A stretch of 64,000 nucleotides of DNA. Source: UBA10329 sp964500205 (GTDB taxonomy: Bacteria > Bacteroidota > Bacteroidia > UBA10329). The position numbers and the translations under genes are program-made. The notes below the pieces were generated by a model. That model did not search any database. It was not told the DNA's origin and saw nothing but the letters and a program-made list of their open reading frames with translations. Shown here piece after piece: positions 63,807 through 64,000 of this stretch. The DNA lies in NCBI GenBank assembly GCA_964500205.1, contig CAZCNS010000003.1:186001-250000 (forward strand), given 5' to 3'. The stretch's first letter is position 1. The number at the start of each line of letters is the position of its first letter.

Positions 63807-64000
63807 TCACTGAGCAGCGGCCCGCTGAAGGGATTCCCATAGCAGGTCTGCGGTGCGTTGCCATGTGAAATGTTCAGCACGCGATCGGCCGTGCGCCACT
63901 AGTCGTTCGCGGAGTGGCTCTTCCATCCAAAGTTGCTTGATGGCTGCAGCTATGGCATCCGTGGAGAACGGGTCCACCGTCAATGCACCCTCCCCGGCCA
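63807..64000 (-). CDS. GT4-type glycosyltransferase, C-terminal end (cut by window edge)
   Basis: Read on the reverse strand, the last 63 or so residues before the stop at 63807 fit the end of a GT4 glycosyltransferase: G-E-G-A-L-T-V-D-P-F followed by A-I-A-A-A-I and a late H-F-T-W-Q-R-T-A-D-L-L helix. In GT4 enzymes that E-G-x-L-x-V-D-P segment binds the sugar nucleotide. Most of the protein lies beyond the window, so donor and acceptor are unknown. It is convergent with the patatin gene. Confidence 0.65.
   Translation of the reverse strand, partial: AGEGALTVDPFSTDAIAAAIKQLWMEEPLRERLVAHGRSRAEHFTWQRTADLLWESLQRAAAQ

Overview
The window is a gene-dense piece of a Bacteroidota chromosome, most likely a Flavobacteriales-like lineage with a GC content above 50 percent. 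The evidence is type IX secretion C-terminal sorting domains (7737-8648, 35211-36860), a CarboxypepD_reg/TonB-dependent receptor, YfhO with a DUF4834 partner, a Bacteroidota-type LptD, an isolated atpD-atpC pair with a short epsilon subunit, scarce Shine-Dalgarno signals, and many copies of the Bacteroidota -7 promoter box TAnnTTTG (often TAnnTTCG here). No rRNA, tRNA, CRISPR array or intact insertion sequence was seen.

Layout. 1-4.7 kb: end of a ketopantoate reductase gene, def, an FtsB/DivIC-like gene, an M42-type peptidase, an LpxD-like acyltransferase and a GAF-SpoIIE phosphatase. 4.7-14.5 kb: YfhO/DUF4834, a T9SS cargo protein, a TonB-dependent receptor, a GT39-type glycosyltransferase, ApbE and a lipoprotein. 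14.5-19.1 kb: an overlapping acyltransferase-DUF4112-thioesterase operon, then a reverse-strand pyrimidine-linked set (upp, a membrane protein, a YjjG-like nucleotidase) and a polysaccharide deacetylase. 19.1-20.8 kb: radC between two same-orientation composite hairpin-rich intergenic repeats. 20.8-28.1 kb: the accessory region, with an MBL-fold lipoprotein, a two-domain protein of unknown role, a 21-nt minisatellite, a small unknown gene, a leucine-rich-repeat remnant, a 1061-residue KAP P-loop NTPase of unusual architecture, and a DUF1826 gene.

28.1-39.3 kb: a hybrid histidine kinase overlapping a receiver-adenylyl cyclase, MazG with a tiny membrane protein, an alpha/beta hydrolase, atpDC, a T9SS subtilase, a lipoprotein and a second GT39-type enzyme. 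39.4-44.4 kb: purL, then a small defence/toxin-antitoxin patch (Mrr-type endonuclease, ParE/RelE pair) and DUF445. 44.5-53.5 kb: envelope genes (TPR protein, LptD, amidase-SPOR, MCE protein) running into a two-gene Fe-S (HdrC/HdrB-like) unit. 53.6-64 kb: NPD-type flavin oxidoreductase, YceI-like lipoprotein, desaturase, hemE, apaG, a PaaG-like isomerase, an NlpC/P60 peptidase, a thiolase, a DUF374 acyltransferase, a membrane patatin and the end of a GT4 glycosyltransferase.

Most genes are ordinary housekeeping or envelope functions in short operons with ATGA-type overlaps. The best candidates for something undescribed are the KAP NTPase, which combines a duplicated unknown N-terminal module with DUF5648-like repeats, and the radC-flanking repeats, where hairpins are kept as structure while their stem sequence changes.
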